From Novosphingobium decolorationis (GTDB taxonomy: Bacteria; Pseudomonadota; Alphaproteobacteria; Sphingomonadales; Sphingomonadaceae), in the NCBI RefSeq assembly GCF_018417475.1, contig NZ_CP054856.1:2697001-2761000 (forward strand): a stretch of DNA of 64,000 nt, read 5' to 3'. Both the position numbers and the translations under genes were made by a program. The notes below the pieces were generated by a model, which had not been told where the DNA came from, did not search any database, and was given only the letters and a program-made list of their open reading frames with translations. Every line of letters begins with the position of its first letter. The first letter of the stretch is position 1. Positions 54,910 to 64,000 of this stretch are shown here, in pieces.

Positions 54910-57137
54910 GGCGTTCCTGTCAGCTGGGACCAACGGATATAGGGCAGGATCGAGGCATGGTCATCCGTCCATGGGACCCCTTGCGCCTCGGGCAGCGCAG
55001 TCCAGGCCATGTCAGGGCGCTGCGCGGCAAGGTCCTCGAGGATCTGTTCGCTGCGCGAGAGCGCGATCCAGCGCGAGGGAGTGTAGCGTTCGCGGTCCTG
55101 CGGGAGGTCCAACCGCGACTTCGCTGCCAGCCCAGCATCCTTTGCCAGCGCGGCAATCACCGGGTCGAGATCGATGTAGCGGTTGGAGATATGGACCAGC
55201 AGCACGCCATCCTCCGAAAGCGCGCGGATATAGACCGCCAGCGCCTCGCGGGTGAGGAGATGGAGCGGGATCGAATCCGAGGAGAATGCGTCGATCACCA
55301 GCGCATCGAAGCGCCCGGGGGCAACGTCCTCCAGTTTCAGTCGAGCATCGCCGATCACCACTTGCGCCTCCGGCGTGCAGTCCCTCAGAAACGTGAAGGT
55401 GCCATCGGTCGAATAGCGCCGGATCACCGGGTCGATCTCGTAGAAGGTCCAGTCCTGGCCCGGACGGGCAAGGCACGCGAGCGAGCCAGTGCCCAAGCCC
55501 ACTACGCCCACGCTGGCCCCCGCTCCGTAGAGCCGGGGCAAGGCCCTCAGCCCAAGGCCGACACCCGAACCGGGACCATAGTAGGTGAGCGCTTCGTGGG
55601 CCTGGGCCGGGTCGAGCGACTGCTTGCCGTGAAGCGTTGTCCCATGCGCCAGGGTGCGTGTCCGGCTCTCGGGGTAGTCGCGCAGGGTGTAGATGCCGAA
55701 ATAGCTGCGCGTACGCTCACCGCGCCAGGATGAGAGCACCGTCCAGGCTCCGCCCTGCCCGATCATCGCGATCAGCACGAGGGCAGTGAAGGCCGCGCGC
55801 GAGGCCATCAGCAGAACACCGATACCGACAAGGAACACGGTCAGGAGCACGCTCCAGATGCCCGCGGCCGGATCGACCACCAGGTCCTTGAGCTGCCAGG
55901 CCAGGAATATGGCCAGCGCCAACAGGATATTCTGCGCCAGAACTGCCATGCCCGGCTCGATATCGTCCCGCTCGCGCCAGCCGAGCAGCGGGCGCAGCGG
56001 CATGAGCAGTGCCGCGGCAAGCACCAACAGGGGATGCTCCCAGCTCCAGTCGAAGATCATGGGGGCGACCAATGCCGTGAACAGGCCGCCAAGTGCGCCG
56101 CCCGCCGATTGGACCAGATAGAACTGGGTCAGCCGCTCCGGCCCCGGGCGCAAGTCATAAAGGCGCGTGTGAAGCGCAACCGCGACGCAGAACAGGAGCA
56201 GGCATGAAAGCGCCACCGCGCCCAGACCACCGATCCCGTTCGAGGCCATTGCATAGCCACCACCCAGCACCACGACGACCGGCGCGAGCCGTGAAATCAG
56301 GCGGGCAGGTGCGCGCCAGTCCGCAAAGGCGACGGTAAAGCTCAGCAGGTAGAGGCCGAGCGGGATCACCCAGAGCAGCGGCGCGGCGAAGATGTCGGTG
56401 GTCAGATGCGTCGTTGTCGAGAGCATGAGCCCGGAGGGCACCGCGGCCAGCGCCAGCCACACGGCAATGCGCCGCGCCGAGGGGGCGGATGCCTGCGCCG
56501 TGTCCTCGCCAAAGCCCCGTTCACGCCCCGAGCGCGCGCGCCGTACATAGACACAGGCCAGCACGCACAGGACGAGCAGGCCATAGCCCAGCGCCCACCC
56601 CAGGCTCTGCGTTTGGAGCGAAAACAGCGGCTCGGCCAGCAGAGGATAGGCGAGAAGGCCACCGAAGCTTCCCAGATTCGAGGCAGCGTAAAGGGCCCAG
56701 GGCTGCCCGGCCTCGGGATCGGCGGCAAACCAGCGCTGGATCAGGGGGGCCTGCGCGGAAACGGCAAAGAACACCGGCCCGACACTGAGGCCCAACAGCA
56801 GCGGCACCCAGAGCACTTCGCGGCCTTCGGGCGCCGGAGGTAGATCGACAAGGCCGATAGGCAGAGTCAGTCCGGCCAGCACCAGCAGGCCGCCGTGAAT
56901 CCACCCTTGCGTGCGCAGTTCAAAACGCCCCAGCCAATGCGCATAGGCGTAGCCGCCCAGGAGCAGCGCCTGATAGACCAGCATCGCGCTGTTCCAGACA
57001 TTGGGTGCGCCCCCCAGCAAGGGCAGCGCCATGCGCGCCACCATCGGCTGGACCAGGAACAGCAGGAAACTGCCGACAAGGATCGTGACGAGGAAGAGGA
57101 TTCGGTCGCTATGGGAGCGGCGCGGCGTGGAACTCAT
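54906..57137 (-). CDS. Membrane protein fused to spermidine-synthase-like domain
   Basis: 743 residues. N-terminal ~480 residues hold a dozen or so hydrophobic helices starting RILFLVTILVGSFLLFLVQP. The C-terminal ~250 residues carry a Rossmann methyltransferase-like domain: SVGVVGLGTGSLACLARP, DWTFYEIDPVIRRYS, RFDALVIDAFSSDSIPLHLL and DGVLLVHISNRYIDLDP. The family is common in Proteobacteria but its substrate is not known; polyamine synthesis is not established for membrane-fused members. Overlaps both neighbours by four bases (ATGA), so GNAT, this gene and the carbonic anhydrase are one coupled unit. Confidence 0.9.
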   Translation of the reverse strand: MSSTPRRSHSDRILFLVTILVGSFLLFLVQPMVARMALPLLGGAPNVWNSAMLVYQALLLGGYAYAHWLGRFELRTQGWIHGGLLVLAGLTLPIGLVDLPPAPEGREVLWVPLLLGLSVGPVFFAVSAQAPLIQRWFAADPEAGQPWALYAASNLGSFGGLLAYPLLAEPLFSLQTQSLGWALGYGLLVLCVLACVYVRRARSGRERGFGEDTAQASAPSARRIAVWLALAAVPSGLMLSTTTHLTTDIFAAPLLWVIPLGLYLLSFTVAFADWRAPARLISRLAPVVVVLGGGYAMASNGIGGLGAVALSCLLLFCVAVALHTRLYDLRPGPERLTQFYLVQSAGGALGGLFTALVAPMIFDWSWEHPLLVLAAALLMPLRPLLGWRERDDIEPGMAVLAQNILLALAIFLAWQLKDLVVDPAAGIWSVLLTVFLVGIGVLLMASRAAFTALVLIAMIGQGGAWTVLSSWRGERTRSYFGIYTLRDYPESRTRTLAHGTTLHGKQSLDPAQAHEALTYYGPGSGVGLGLRALPRLYGAGASVGVVGLGTGSLACLARPGQDWTFYEIDPVIRRYSTDGTFTFLRDCTPEAQVVIGDARLKLEDVAPGRFDALVIDAFSSDSIPLHLLTREALAVYIRALSEDGVLLVHISNRYIDLDPVIAALAKDAGLAAKSRLDLPQDRERYTPSRWIALSRSEQILEDLAAQRPDMAWTALPEAQGVPWTDDHASILPYIRWSQLTGTP

Positions 57138-57712
57138 GCCGGGGCAACGCCCGGCCGTGCCGAATGGTCCCCCCGCGCCAGGCGATAGGTCACATGCGGG
57201 CAGAGCGGGCTGTAGTGCGGCACGTCAGGATGCGCGAAATCCAGGTCAGGCTGATAGGTCATGCCCAGGCGCTCCATCACCGCGCGGCTGCGCACGTTGC
57301 CAAGGCTCGTGATCGCGTAGAGCGCATCATCGCCGAGGTTGGCGAAGGCCCAGTCCCGGCTCGCGCGCGCGGCTTCGCTGGCATAGCCCTGCCCCCAGCA
57401 ATCGGACGCGAGCCGCCAGCCCAGTTCCGCCTTGCCGGCCACCGGCCCGGTGCGACCGCGAATAAGCCCGCACCAGCCGATCAGACGTGCATCCTCGCCG
57501 CGTTCCACCGCCCAGAAGCAGTGGCCATGTTCGGCCTGCATTGCCTCCATCCGGGCGATGGCCGCGGCCGTCTCTTCCCGTGTCAGAGGCGTGCCGAGCG
57601 TGGCCATCACGAGGGAATCGCTGCAGATCGCATGAAATGCCGCCAGATCACGCGCGGCGTCCCAGGCCCGCAGGACCAGCCGCTCGGTCCGGATCGGCAG
57701 CGCGTCCCCCAT
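57134..57712 (-). CDS. GNAT-family N-acetyltransferase
   Basis: 192 residues from ATG 57712. RimJ/RimL-type: LPIRTERLVLRAWDAARDLA, GWRLASDCWGQGYASEAARA (acetyl-CoA loop) and NVRSRAVMERLGMTYQPDLD. Substrate unknown. 10 bp downstream of hemB, and overlapping the next gene by ATGA. Confidence 0.9.
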   Translation of the reverse strand: MGDALPIRTERLVLRAWDAARDLAAFHAICSDSLVMATLGTPLTREETAAAIARMEAMQAEHGHCFWAVERGEDARLIGWCGLIRGRTGPVAGKAELGWRLASDCWGQGYASEAARASRDWAFANLGDDALYAITSLGNVRSRAVMERLGMTYQPDLDFAHPDVPHYSPLCPHVTYRLARGDHSARPGVAPA

Positions 57713-57722
57713 GTGCCCGCGA

Positions 57723-58745
<1,023 letters not shown>

Positions 58746-58800
58746 TCAATTGCCCTCACCGGGACGGACTTCCGGTCACATGCAAGATAAAGAGAGACAC

Positions 58801-58915
58801 TCCGAGGGCCATCGCCCTCGGGCTCCCCGAACCGACGACCTCAGGCTTCTCGCGCCGCCCTGGCCGAGAAAGGTGAAGTCGCCCATTCCGGGGTCAAGGG
58901 GCGATGGCCCCTTGA
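58801..58915 (-). repeat. 115-bp palindromic element, copy 9
   Basis: Reverse orientation on the plus strand, between the leftward M23 peptidase (stop 24 bp away) and hemB (start 88 bp away). Both outer hairpins are intact; the inner repeat is diverged on one side (CTCAGGCTT). Confidence 0.95.
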
Positions 58916-58939
58916 ATCAAACTCGTATTTCTCTTGCCT

Positions 58940-60544
58940 TCATCCAACCTGCTGCGGCGCGAGCCGGTCGATCTCACGCGTGGTCTCCGCCTCGGCATCA
59001 GCGGGCGGGGCGATGTCCGCGAGCGCCGCGCCCGGTTCGAGCGTGAGCAGGTTCTGCAGGCGCGTCTCGAAGGCCGCGCGTTCGCGCTTGTCGAGCTGCG
59101 GGCTGGCGAGAATCTTGAGCCCCGCCGGGTTGATCGTACGCCCGCCGCGGTAGGCTTCGAGGTGGAGGTGAGGCCCCGTCGAAAGACCCGTCGAGCCGAC
59201 ATAGCCGATCACCTCGCCCGCCTTCACGCGCTCCCCGCGCTTCACCGCGATGCGGCTCATGTGGCCATAGCCCGTGGCAAGACCGCCCGAATGCTCCAGC
59301 CGCACGTAGTTGCCGTGCCCACCGTGGCGCCCGGAAAAGCTGACCCGGCCCGCAGCCACCGCGTGAATCGGCGTGCCATGCCGCGCGCCGTAGTCGATCC
59401 CGGCGTGCATGCGCTTGTAGCCCAGGATCGGGTGGCGGCGCATGCCGTAGTTGGAGGTGACCCGCCCGGCGACCGGCGCGCCGATGGGCACTTCGCGCGC
59501 CTTGCCCGCCGTATCGGCGGCCAGCATCTGGCCGTCCTCGCCCCAGCGCAGCAGTTGAAGGCGCTTCTTTCCCTCATGCGCGATTCCCGCATAGAGCAGC
59601 TCACCCAGCTTGCGGTCGCCCTTGGCCGAGCGCTTGTAGGCGAGGATCATGTCGAACTCGTCCTGTGAGCCGATGTCGCTGTCGAGGCTGATATACTTGT
59701 CGATGGCGCGCAGGTAGGCCTGGATCGCGGCCACAGGGGCTCCGGCGGCACGCGCCGAGCGGTAGAGGCTGGAGCCGACCTTGCCGCGAATGCGCAAGGG
59801 CGTCGCATCCACATGGATGGGATGGCGCACCAGCCGCAGCGGCCCTTGTGTATCCCCCTCCCCGCGCTCGACCGAGAGATCGAGATCGAAGCGCGCCCGG
59901 AAATTGAGCGATTCCAGAACGCGCGGAGAGCGCGGCCCCGGCCGCTGGCCCAGCGTGATGTCGAACTGGGTTCCCGACTCGATTTCGGAGGGCGACAGCG
60001 TGCCTTCGATCAGATTCTCGACTTCGGCCACGTCGAGCGCACCGACACCGGCCCGGCCAAGCATGCGCGAGAGACTGTCACCGCGCCCCAGCGTGGAAAC
60101 GAGATCGATGCGCGGACGCTCGGGCACGCTGGCGAGCGGGCGCACCAGCGGACTGGCGCCCATGTGCCGTCCGCTGTCCGCGCCCAGCGCAAGCGGGGCA
60201 ATGGTCTGGCTGCGAAATTCGTCGCGCACGCGCTCTTCGAGCGGGGTGAACGTCGCGGCTTCCACGGCGGAGAAATCGGGCCAGAAGGCAAAGGCGACCG
60301 CGCCGAGCCCCACCAGTGTCGCAAGCCCACGGAACCAGCGGCGGCTGCCGATGTCGCTGGCAAGATCCGGGGCAAGATCGACCCGTTGGCACCAGGCCTC
60401 GACGCCTGCGCGCAGACCGGCGCGCGCGCTCCTGGTGCCCGCCCTGTCCGCACCGATCATCTGGTCATGTGACAGACTGGCAGGCGTGCGCGTATCCTGC
60501 GCCCCGTCCTGCGATCCCCTGCCATGGCCCTTGAACACCCGCAC
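58940..60544 (-). CDS. Large M23 (LytM) peptidase with membrane anchor
   Basis: 534 residues. One membrane helix near residue 75 (FRGLATLVGLGAVAFAFW), a ~280-residue periplasmic region including a LysM/OapA-like stretch (LGRGDSLSRMLGRAGVG), then the M23 domain: RMHAGIDYGARHGTPIHAVA (HxxxD) and GPHLHLEAYRGGRTINPAG (HxH), complete for zinc. It cuts peptidoglycan cross-links. The frame allows an inner start at about 60460. Divergent from the SUV3-like helicase. Confidence 0.92.
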   Translation of the reverse strand: MRVFKGHGRGSQDGAQDTRTPASLSHDQMIGADRAGTRSARAGLRAGVEAWCQRVDLAPDLASDIGSRRWFRGLATLVGLGAVAFAFWPDFSAVEAATFTPLEERVRDEFRSQTIAPLALGADSGRHMGASPLVRPLASVPERPRIDLVSTLGRGDSLSRMLGRAGVGALDVAEVENLIEGTLSPSEIESGTQFDITLGQRPGPRSPRVLESLNFRARFDLDLSVERGEGDTQGPLRLVRHPIHVDATPLRIRGKVGSSLYRSARAAGAPVAAIQAYLRAIDKYISLDSDIGSQDEFDMILAYKRSAKGDRKLGELLYAGIAHEGKKRLQLLRWGEDGQMLAADTAGKAREVPIGAPVAGRVTSNYGMRRHPILGYKRMHAGIDYGARHGTPIHAVAAGRVSFSGRHGGHGNYVRLEHSGGLATGYGHMSRIAVKRGERVKAGEVIGYVGSTGLSTGPHLHLEAYRGGRTINPAGLKILASPQLDKRERAAFETRLQNLLTLEPGAALADIAPPADAEAETTREIDRLAPQQVG

Positions 60545-60741
60545 CGTCCCTTGTTGCCTTGCGTCAATCTACCCGAAAGGCGCCACCCCATGTGGCACCT
60601 GCGGGGCGCTTTACGCCGAAATCCGCGAAGCGTCGTGCCTGCCCAAGGTTAATTCCAGCCTTACATTGTGGATTATAACCGGCATTGGGGGCGAGACGCC
60701 TCTTGCGAGCGGTAAGCGGCAGTGCCACACTTGACCCCATA

Positions 60742-63696
60742 ATGCTTACCCCCCCACCTGCGATGGTGCGCAAAGACACCTCAGACGGGGTGAAGGCGGT
60801 CCTGGGACCGACCAACACCGGCAAGACCCACCTGGCGATCGAAAGGCTGTGCGCGCATTCCAGCGGCATGATCGGCTTTCCGCTGCGCCTGCTCGCGCGC
60901 GAGGTCTATGACCGTGTGTGCAAGATCAAGGGCGAGGCCAACGTCGCCCTCATCACCGGCGAAGAGCGGATCGAGCCGAAGAACGCGCGCTACCTCCTGT
61001 GCACCGTCGAAGCGATGCCGGTGACCGACCGTCAGACTGCCTTCGTCGCCGTCGACGAAGCCCAACTGGGCGCGGATCGCGAACGTGGCCATGTCTTCAC
61101 CGACCGCCTGCTACATGCCCGTGGCCGCGAAGAGACGATGATCCTGGGCTCCTCGGCGCTCGAACCGATGGTGAAGGCCCTGATCCCGGGTGTCGAGGTC
61201 ATCACCCGCCCGCGCTTCTCCACGCTCAGCCACGTCGCCCCCAAGAAGCTCAGCCGTGTACCGCCGCGCAGCGCCATCGTCGCCTTCTCGGTCGAGCAGG
61301 TCTACGCGCTTGCCGAAATGCTGCGGCGCTTCCGGGGCGGTGCAGCCGTCGTCATGGGCGCGCTCAGCCCGCAGACCCGCAACGCACAGGTGGAACTCTA
61401 CCAGTCGGGCGAAGTCGACTACCTCGTCGCCACCGATGCTGTGGGCATGGGCCTCAATCTCGACGTCCAGCATGTCGCGTTTGCCGGACTCGCCAAGTAC
61501 GATGGCCAGCGGCACCGACGGCTGACCTCGGCCGAAATGGCGCAGATTGCCGGGCGCGCCGGGCGCCACCAGACCGACGGTACCTTCGGCACGCTTGCGG
61601 GCATGCACCGGGGCGGGCGCGGCGGTGAGGAGATCGAATTCGAGCCCGAGGAAGTCTACGCAATCGAGGAGCATCGCTTCCCGCCGCTGACCAAGCTGTT
61701 CTGGCGCGATCCCGAACCGCGTTTCGACAGCCTCGACACGCTCATCGCCGACCTGGAGACGCCACCCGAGCGCCCCGAACTGCGCCTTGCGCCCGAGGCC
61801 ATCGACCTCGCCGTCCTCAAGCGTCTCGCCGAAGATCCCGAGATCGTCGATTCGGTGCGCGGCCGCGCCCGGGTCGAGCGCTTCTGGGACGTGTGCCGCC
61901 TGCCCGACTTTCGCCAGCAGGGCACCGAGACCCATTCGCGCTTCGTCGCGCGGCTGTGGCAGGACCTCCGACATGGCGAATTGGGCGCGGATTTCGTCGC
62001 CCAGCAGATCGCCCATCTTGACCGCACCGGCGGCGAAATCGACACGCTTCAGGGGCGGATTGCCGCAATCCGATCCTGGGCCTATATCGCGCAGCGACCC
62101 GACTGGGTGCTCGCACGCGATGAGATGGCCGCGCGGGCACGCGCGGTCGAAGCCCGGCTTTCCGATGCCCTGCACGGCAAGCTTACCGAACGTTTTATTA
62201 ATCGCAGGACTGCGCTGCTCATGAAAAAACTGGGACCGGACACAGGGTTGCTCTCTGTACGGCTCGAAGACGAAGAAGTTCTGGTCGAGGGCGAGCATAT
62301 CGGCTCGCTGCGAGGCTTTGCCTTCCAGATCGACCCGCAAACCCGTCTGACCGACCGCAAGCTCCTGCTTTCGGCCGCCGAAAAGCACCTGCCCGGCCTT
62401 CTCGAAGCCCGTGCAGCCGAGCTGACCAAGGCGATTCACGAAGGAACGGCCACGCTCGCGCTGACGGGCACGGCGATGACCTGGGACGGCGAACCGCTGG
62501 GCGCGCTCGGCGCCGGACGCGGTCTGCTGGCGCCCGTGTTCGTGCCCGACCGTCTGCTCGATGCGATCCCGGCTCCTGCGCGCAAGGACCTCGTCGCCGC
62601 GCTCGAAGTCTGGCTCGAGAAGCAGCTCGAACCGCTCGCCCCGCTGGGCAAGCTGGACGAGGCGAGCCGATCGGAAGAAGCCGGCCCGGACCTTCGCGCC
62701 CTTCTCATCCTTCTCGTCGAACGCGGCGGGATTCTCGCGCGCGAGCAGTCGGGCCTTGAGAAGCTCGACAAGGAACGCCGTACGATGCTGGCGCGCCTAG
62801 GCGTACGTGTCGGCGCGCTCGACCTGTTCGTGCCCGCCATGCTGCGCCCGAACCCGATCAACCTGTGGCGCGAACTGGCCCGCCTCGCCGGCAAGGCCCC
62901 GCGCGGCGGCGCTCCCGACGAAACGATGCCCCCGGCCCTGGCCGCCGGGAAGCGCGACCGCCTGCCCGGCTACCGCAGTCTCGGCAAGCAGCTGATCCGC
63001 ATCGACATGGCCGAAAAGCTCCTGCGCGAAGCGCACACCCAGCGCGAGGACGCCGCCAAGGCACCGACCCCGCCCGCAGCGACCACGGACGCCCCGACCG
63101 ACACGGCGGCGGTCGAGGACGAAGCGGCGGCAACGCCCGCGCAGGATCAGCCCGAAACCGCCGACGTGCAGGCCTCGGCCGACACCCCGGCCCCCGCGGG
63201 CGATGCGGCTGCGGACGCTCCGGCTGAAGTCCCCACCGAGGCACCAGCCCAGGTTGCGGCCCAGGATGCGCCCCTGGCCACCGAAGCAAAGGATGGCAAG
63301 GGTAAGGGCAAGACCAAGGGCAAAGATCGCGGCCGCGACAAGGGTCGTGGCCGGGGCCCGCGTCCCAACTTCCCGCTCGATCCCGCCCGCGCGATCTCGA
63401 TGGGCCTGACACCCGAGAGCTACGAGCGCCTGCTGCGTCTGGGCGGCTTCCAGCCGGTCGAACCGCGCGGCAAGCCCGCCAGGGAGGACAAGGCACAGGA
63501 GGCTCCCGCCGAGGGCGAGACCGCCGCGCCCGAGACGGCAACGGCCAAGACCGATGCCGCGCAGGGACCTGCTCCCACACAGCTGTGGACCTGGCGCCCT
63601 CCGCGTCGCCAGGCCCCCCAGCAGGCTCCCTCCAAGCGTCCCGCGCGCCCGCGTGAAGGCAATGCCTTTGCCGCGCTCGCGGACATGGTGCGCTAA
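60742..63696 (+). CDS. SUV3-like RNA/DNA helicase
   Basis: 984 residues from ATG 60742. Superfamily 2 helicase: VLGPTNTGKTHLAIERLCAH (Walker A), FVAVDEAQLGADRERG (DEAQ Walker B), ILGSSALEPM, VATDAVGMGLNLDVQHVAFA and AQIAGRAGRHQTDG (motif VI), then the SUV3 C-terminal domain. The protein resembles mitochondrial SUV3, which works with RNA-degrading enzymes. The last ~200 residues are Ala/Pro/Glu-rich low complexity, then a Gly/Lys/Arg block (about 855-880) and a final ordered segment, FPLDPARAISMGLTPESYE. RNA role inferred. Confidence 0.9.
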   Translation: MLTPPPAMVRKDTSDGVKAVLGPTNTGKTHLAIERLCAHSSGMIGFPLRLLAREVYDRVCKIKGEANVALITGEERIEPKNARYLLCTVEAMPVTDRQTAFVAVDEAQLGADRERGHVFTDRLLHARGREETMILGSSALEPMVKALIPGVEVITRPRFSTLSHVAPKKLSRVPPRSAIVAFSVEQVYALAEMLRRFRGGAAVVMGALSPQTRNAQVELYQSGEVDYLVATDAVGMGLNLDVQHVAFAGLAKYDGQRHRRLTSAEMAQIAGRAGRHQTDGTFGTLAGMHRGGRGGEEIEFEPEEVYAIEEHRFPPLTKLFWRDPEPRFDSLDTLIADLETPPERPELRLAPEAIDLAVLKRLAEDPEIVDSVRGRARVERFWDVCRLPDFRQQGTETHSRFVARLWQDLRHGELGADFVAQQIAHLDRTGGEIDTLQGRIAAIRSWAYIAQRPDWVLARDEMAARARAVEARLSDALHGKLTERFINRRTALLMKKLGPDTGLLSVRLEDEEVLVEGEHIGSLRGFAFQIDPQTRLTDRKLLLSAAEKHLPGLLEARAAELTKAIHEGTATLALTGTAMTWDGEPLGALGAGRGLLAPVFVPDRLLDAIPAPARKDLVAALEVWLEKQLEPLAPLGKLDEASRSEEAGPDLRALLILLVERGGILAREQSGLEKLDKERRTMLARLGVRVGALDLFVPAMLRPNPINLWRELARLAGKAPRGGAPDETMPPALAAGKRDRLPGYRSLGKQLIRIDMAEKLLREAHTQREDAAKAPTPPAATTDAPTDTAAVEDEAAATPAQDQPETADVQASADTPAPAGDAAADAPAEVPTEAPAQVAAQDAPLATEAKDGKGKGKTKGKDRGRDKGRGRGPRPNFPLDPARAISMGLTPESYERLLRLGGFQPVEPRGKPAREDKAQEAPAEGETAAPETATAKTDAAQGPAPTQLWTWRPPRRQAPQQAPSKRPARPREGNAFAALADMVR

Positions 63697-63731
63697 GCGC
63701 GATGCGCGTCAGCTGACCCGGACCGATCCCG

Positions 63732-64000
63732 GTGCGCGTCGACAAGCTGCTCTGGTTCCTACGCCTCGCCAAGACACGGGCGGTGGCGCAGGGCCTCGCG
63801 CACGACGGGCACATGCGGCTCAACGGCCGGCGCATCGAACGCGCCCATCAGAAGATCGCTCCGGGCGACATCCTGACCGTGCCGATAGGCAGAAACGTGC
63901 GGGTGATAGAAATTCTTGCCCTCCCCGAGCGCCGTGGACCGGCTCCCGAGGCCCAGGCCTGTTACAGAGTGCTTGACGTCAACCCGACTCATCCCGTAGC
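63732..64000 (+). CDS. S4-domain RNA-binding protein, Hsp15-like, truncated by the window
   Basis: Open from GTG 63732 to the right edge with no stop (89 full codons). MRVDKLLWFLRLAKTRAVAQ, GHMRLNGRRIERAHQKIAPG and DILTVPIGRNVRVIEIL are the S4 domain of Hsp15/RluB-type heat-shock proteins, which bind stalled 50S subunits. The GTG lies 35 bp after the helicase stop. The reading frame was identified by translating this stretch directly. The end of the gene is beyond the window. Confidence 0.85.
   Translation, partial: MRVDKLLWFLRLAKTRAVAQGLAHDGHMRLNGRRIERAHQKIAPGDILTVPIGRNVRVIEILALPERRGPAPEAQACYRVLDVNPTHPV

Overview
The window is a high-GC, densely packed bacterial chromosome segment from an alphaproteobacterium, most likely a sphingomonad (Novosphingobium/Sphingobium-like). 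The lineage call rests on several alphaproteobacterial markers: SciP (DUF1153), TrcR (DUF1013), a DUF1192 protein, a BamF-type DUF3035 lipoprotein, an alphaproteobacterial-type Coq7, a HemB with an Asp-rich rather than Cys-rich metal loop, and an SUV3-like helicase. No rRNA or tRNA gene was seen. Apart from one insertion and a few AT-rich stretches, the content is core chromosome.

Layout. 1-5635: purK (partial)-folA-ribF-ileS-lspA-bamF-like lipoprotein, all rightward. 5771-7910: a 2.1 kb foreign insertion holding a low-GC DUF695/RraB gene and an IS630-family element with a frameshifted transposase. 7978-16356: TlyC-type CBS transporter, OmpA-like lipoprotein, degenerate receiver protein, cysQ, sucC, etfBA and a secreted TonB_C-domain protein. 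16365-23529 (leftward): acetyltransferase, DUF445 protein, RND pump plus adaptor, and the cell-cycle factor sciP. 23953-32467: mnmA, a probably inactive serine-hydrolase-fold lipoprotein, CDF metal exporter, pdxH, type II DnaJ, trcR, and a bactofilin/M23 peptidase pair. 32782-42689: proA, an aldo/keto reductase, nadD-rsfS-rlmH-envC-ctpA, then dsbB-coq7 and a secreted protein. 42903-49413: fabI, YihY, a GST and a quinone oxidoreductase (leftward), a DUF1192 protein and clpA. 49582-54042: an FGE-fold periplasmic protein, a ligase-associated exonuclease/ATP-dependent DNA ligase pair and a truncated haemoglobin. 54058-60544 (leftward): YggU, gamma carbonic anhydrase, a membrane/spermidine-synthase fusion, GNAT, hemB and a large M23 peptidase. 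60742-64000: an SUV3-like helicase and a truncated S4-domain gene.

The most striking feature is a family of nine copies of a 115 bp intergenic element. Each copy has two homologous hairpins in inverted orientation, one with AAGGGGC and one with CCGAGGGC arms, around an inner inverted repeat (CCTCACCTT...AAGGTGAGG). All copies lie between convergent or tandem genes; none lies between divergent genes. Eight of the nine are within about 30 bp of a stop codon. One copy is split by the 2.1 kb insertion, its halves resuming exactly at element positions 44 and 69. Stem changes that keep pairing, and purine-rich/pyrimidine-rich flanks, suggest a REPIN/MITE-like element that may act as a bidirectional transcript end. 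I cannot tell from the sequence whether it has been described before.

Functional themes: cell-envelope growth and division (three LytM/M23 proteins, EnvC, CtpA, bactofilin, BamF, LspA, FabI, OmpA-like), cell-cycle control (SciP, TrcR), ribosome and tRNA biology (IleS, MnmA, RsfS, RlmH, SUV3-like helicase, S4 protein) and cofactor synthesis (RibF, PdxH, NadD, HemB, Coq7, FolA).
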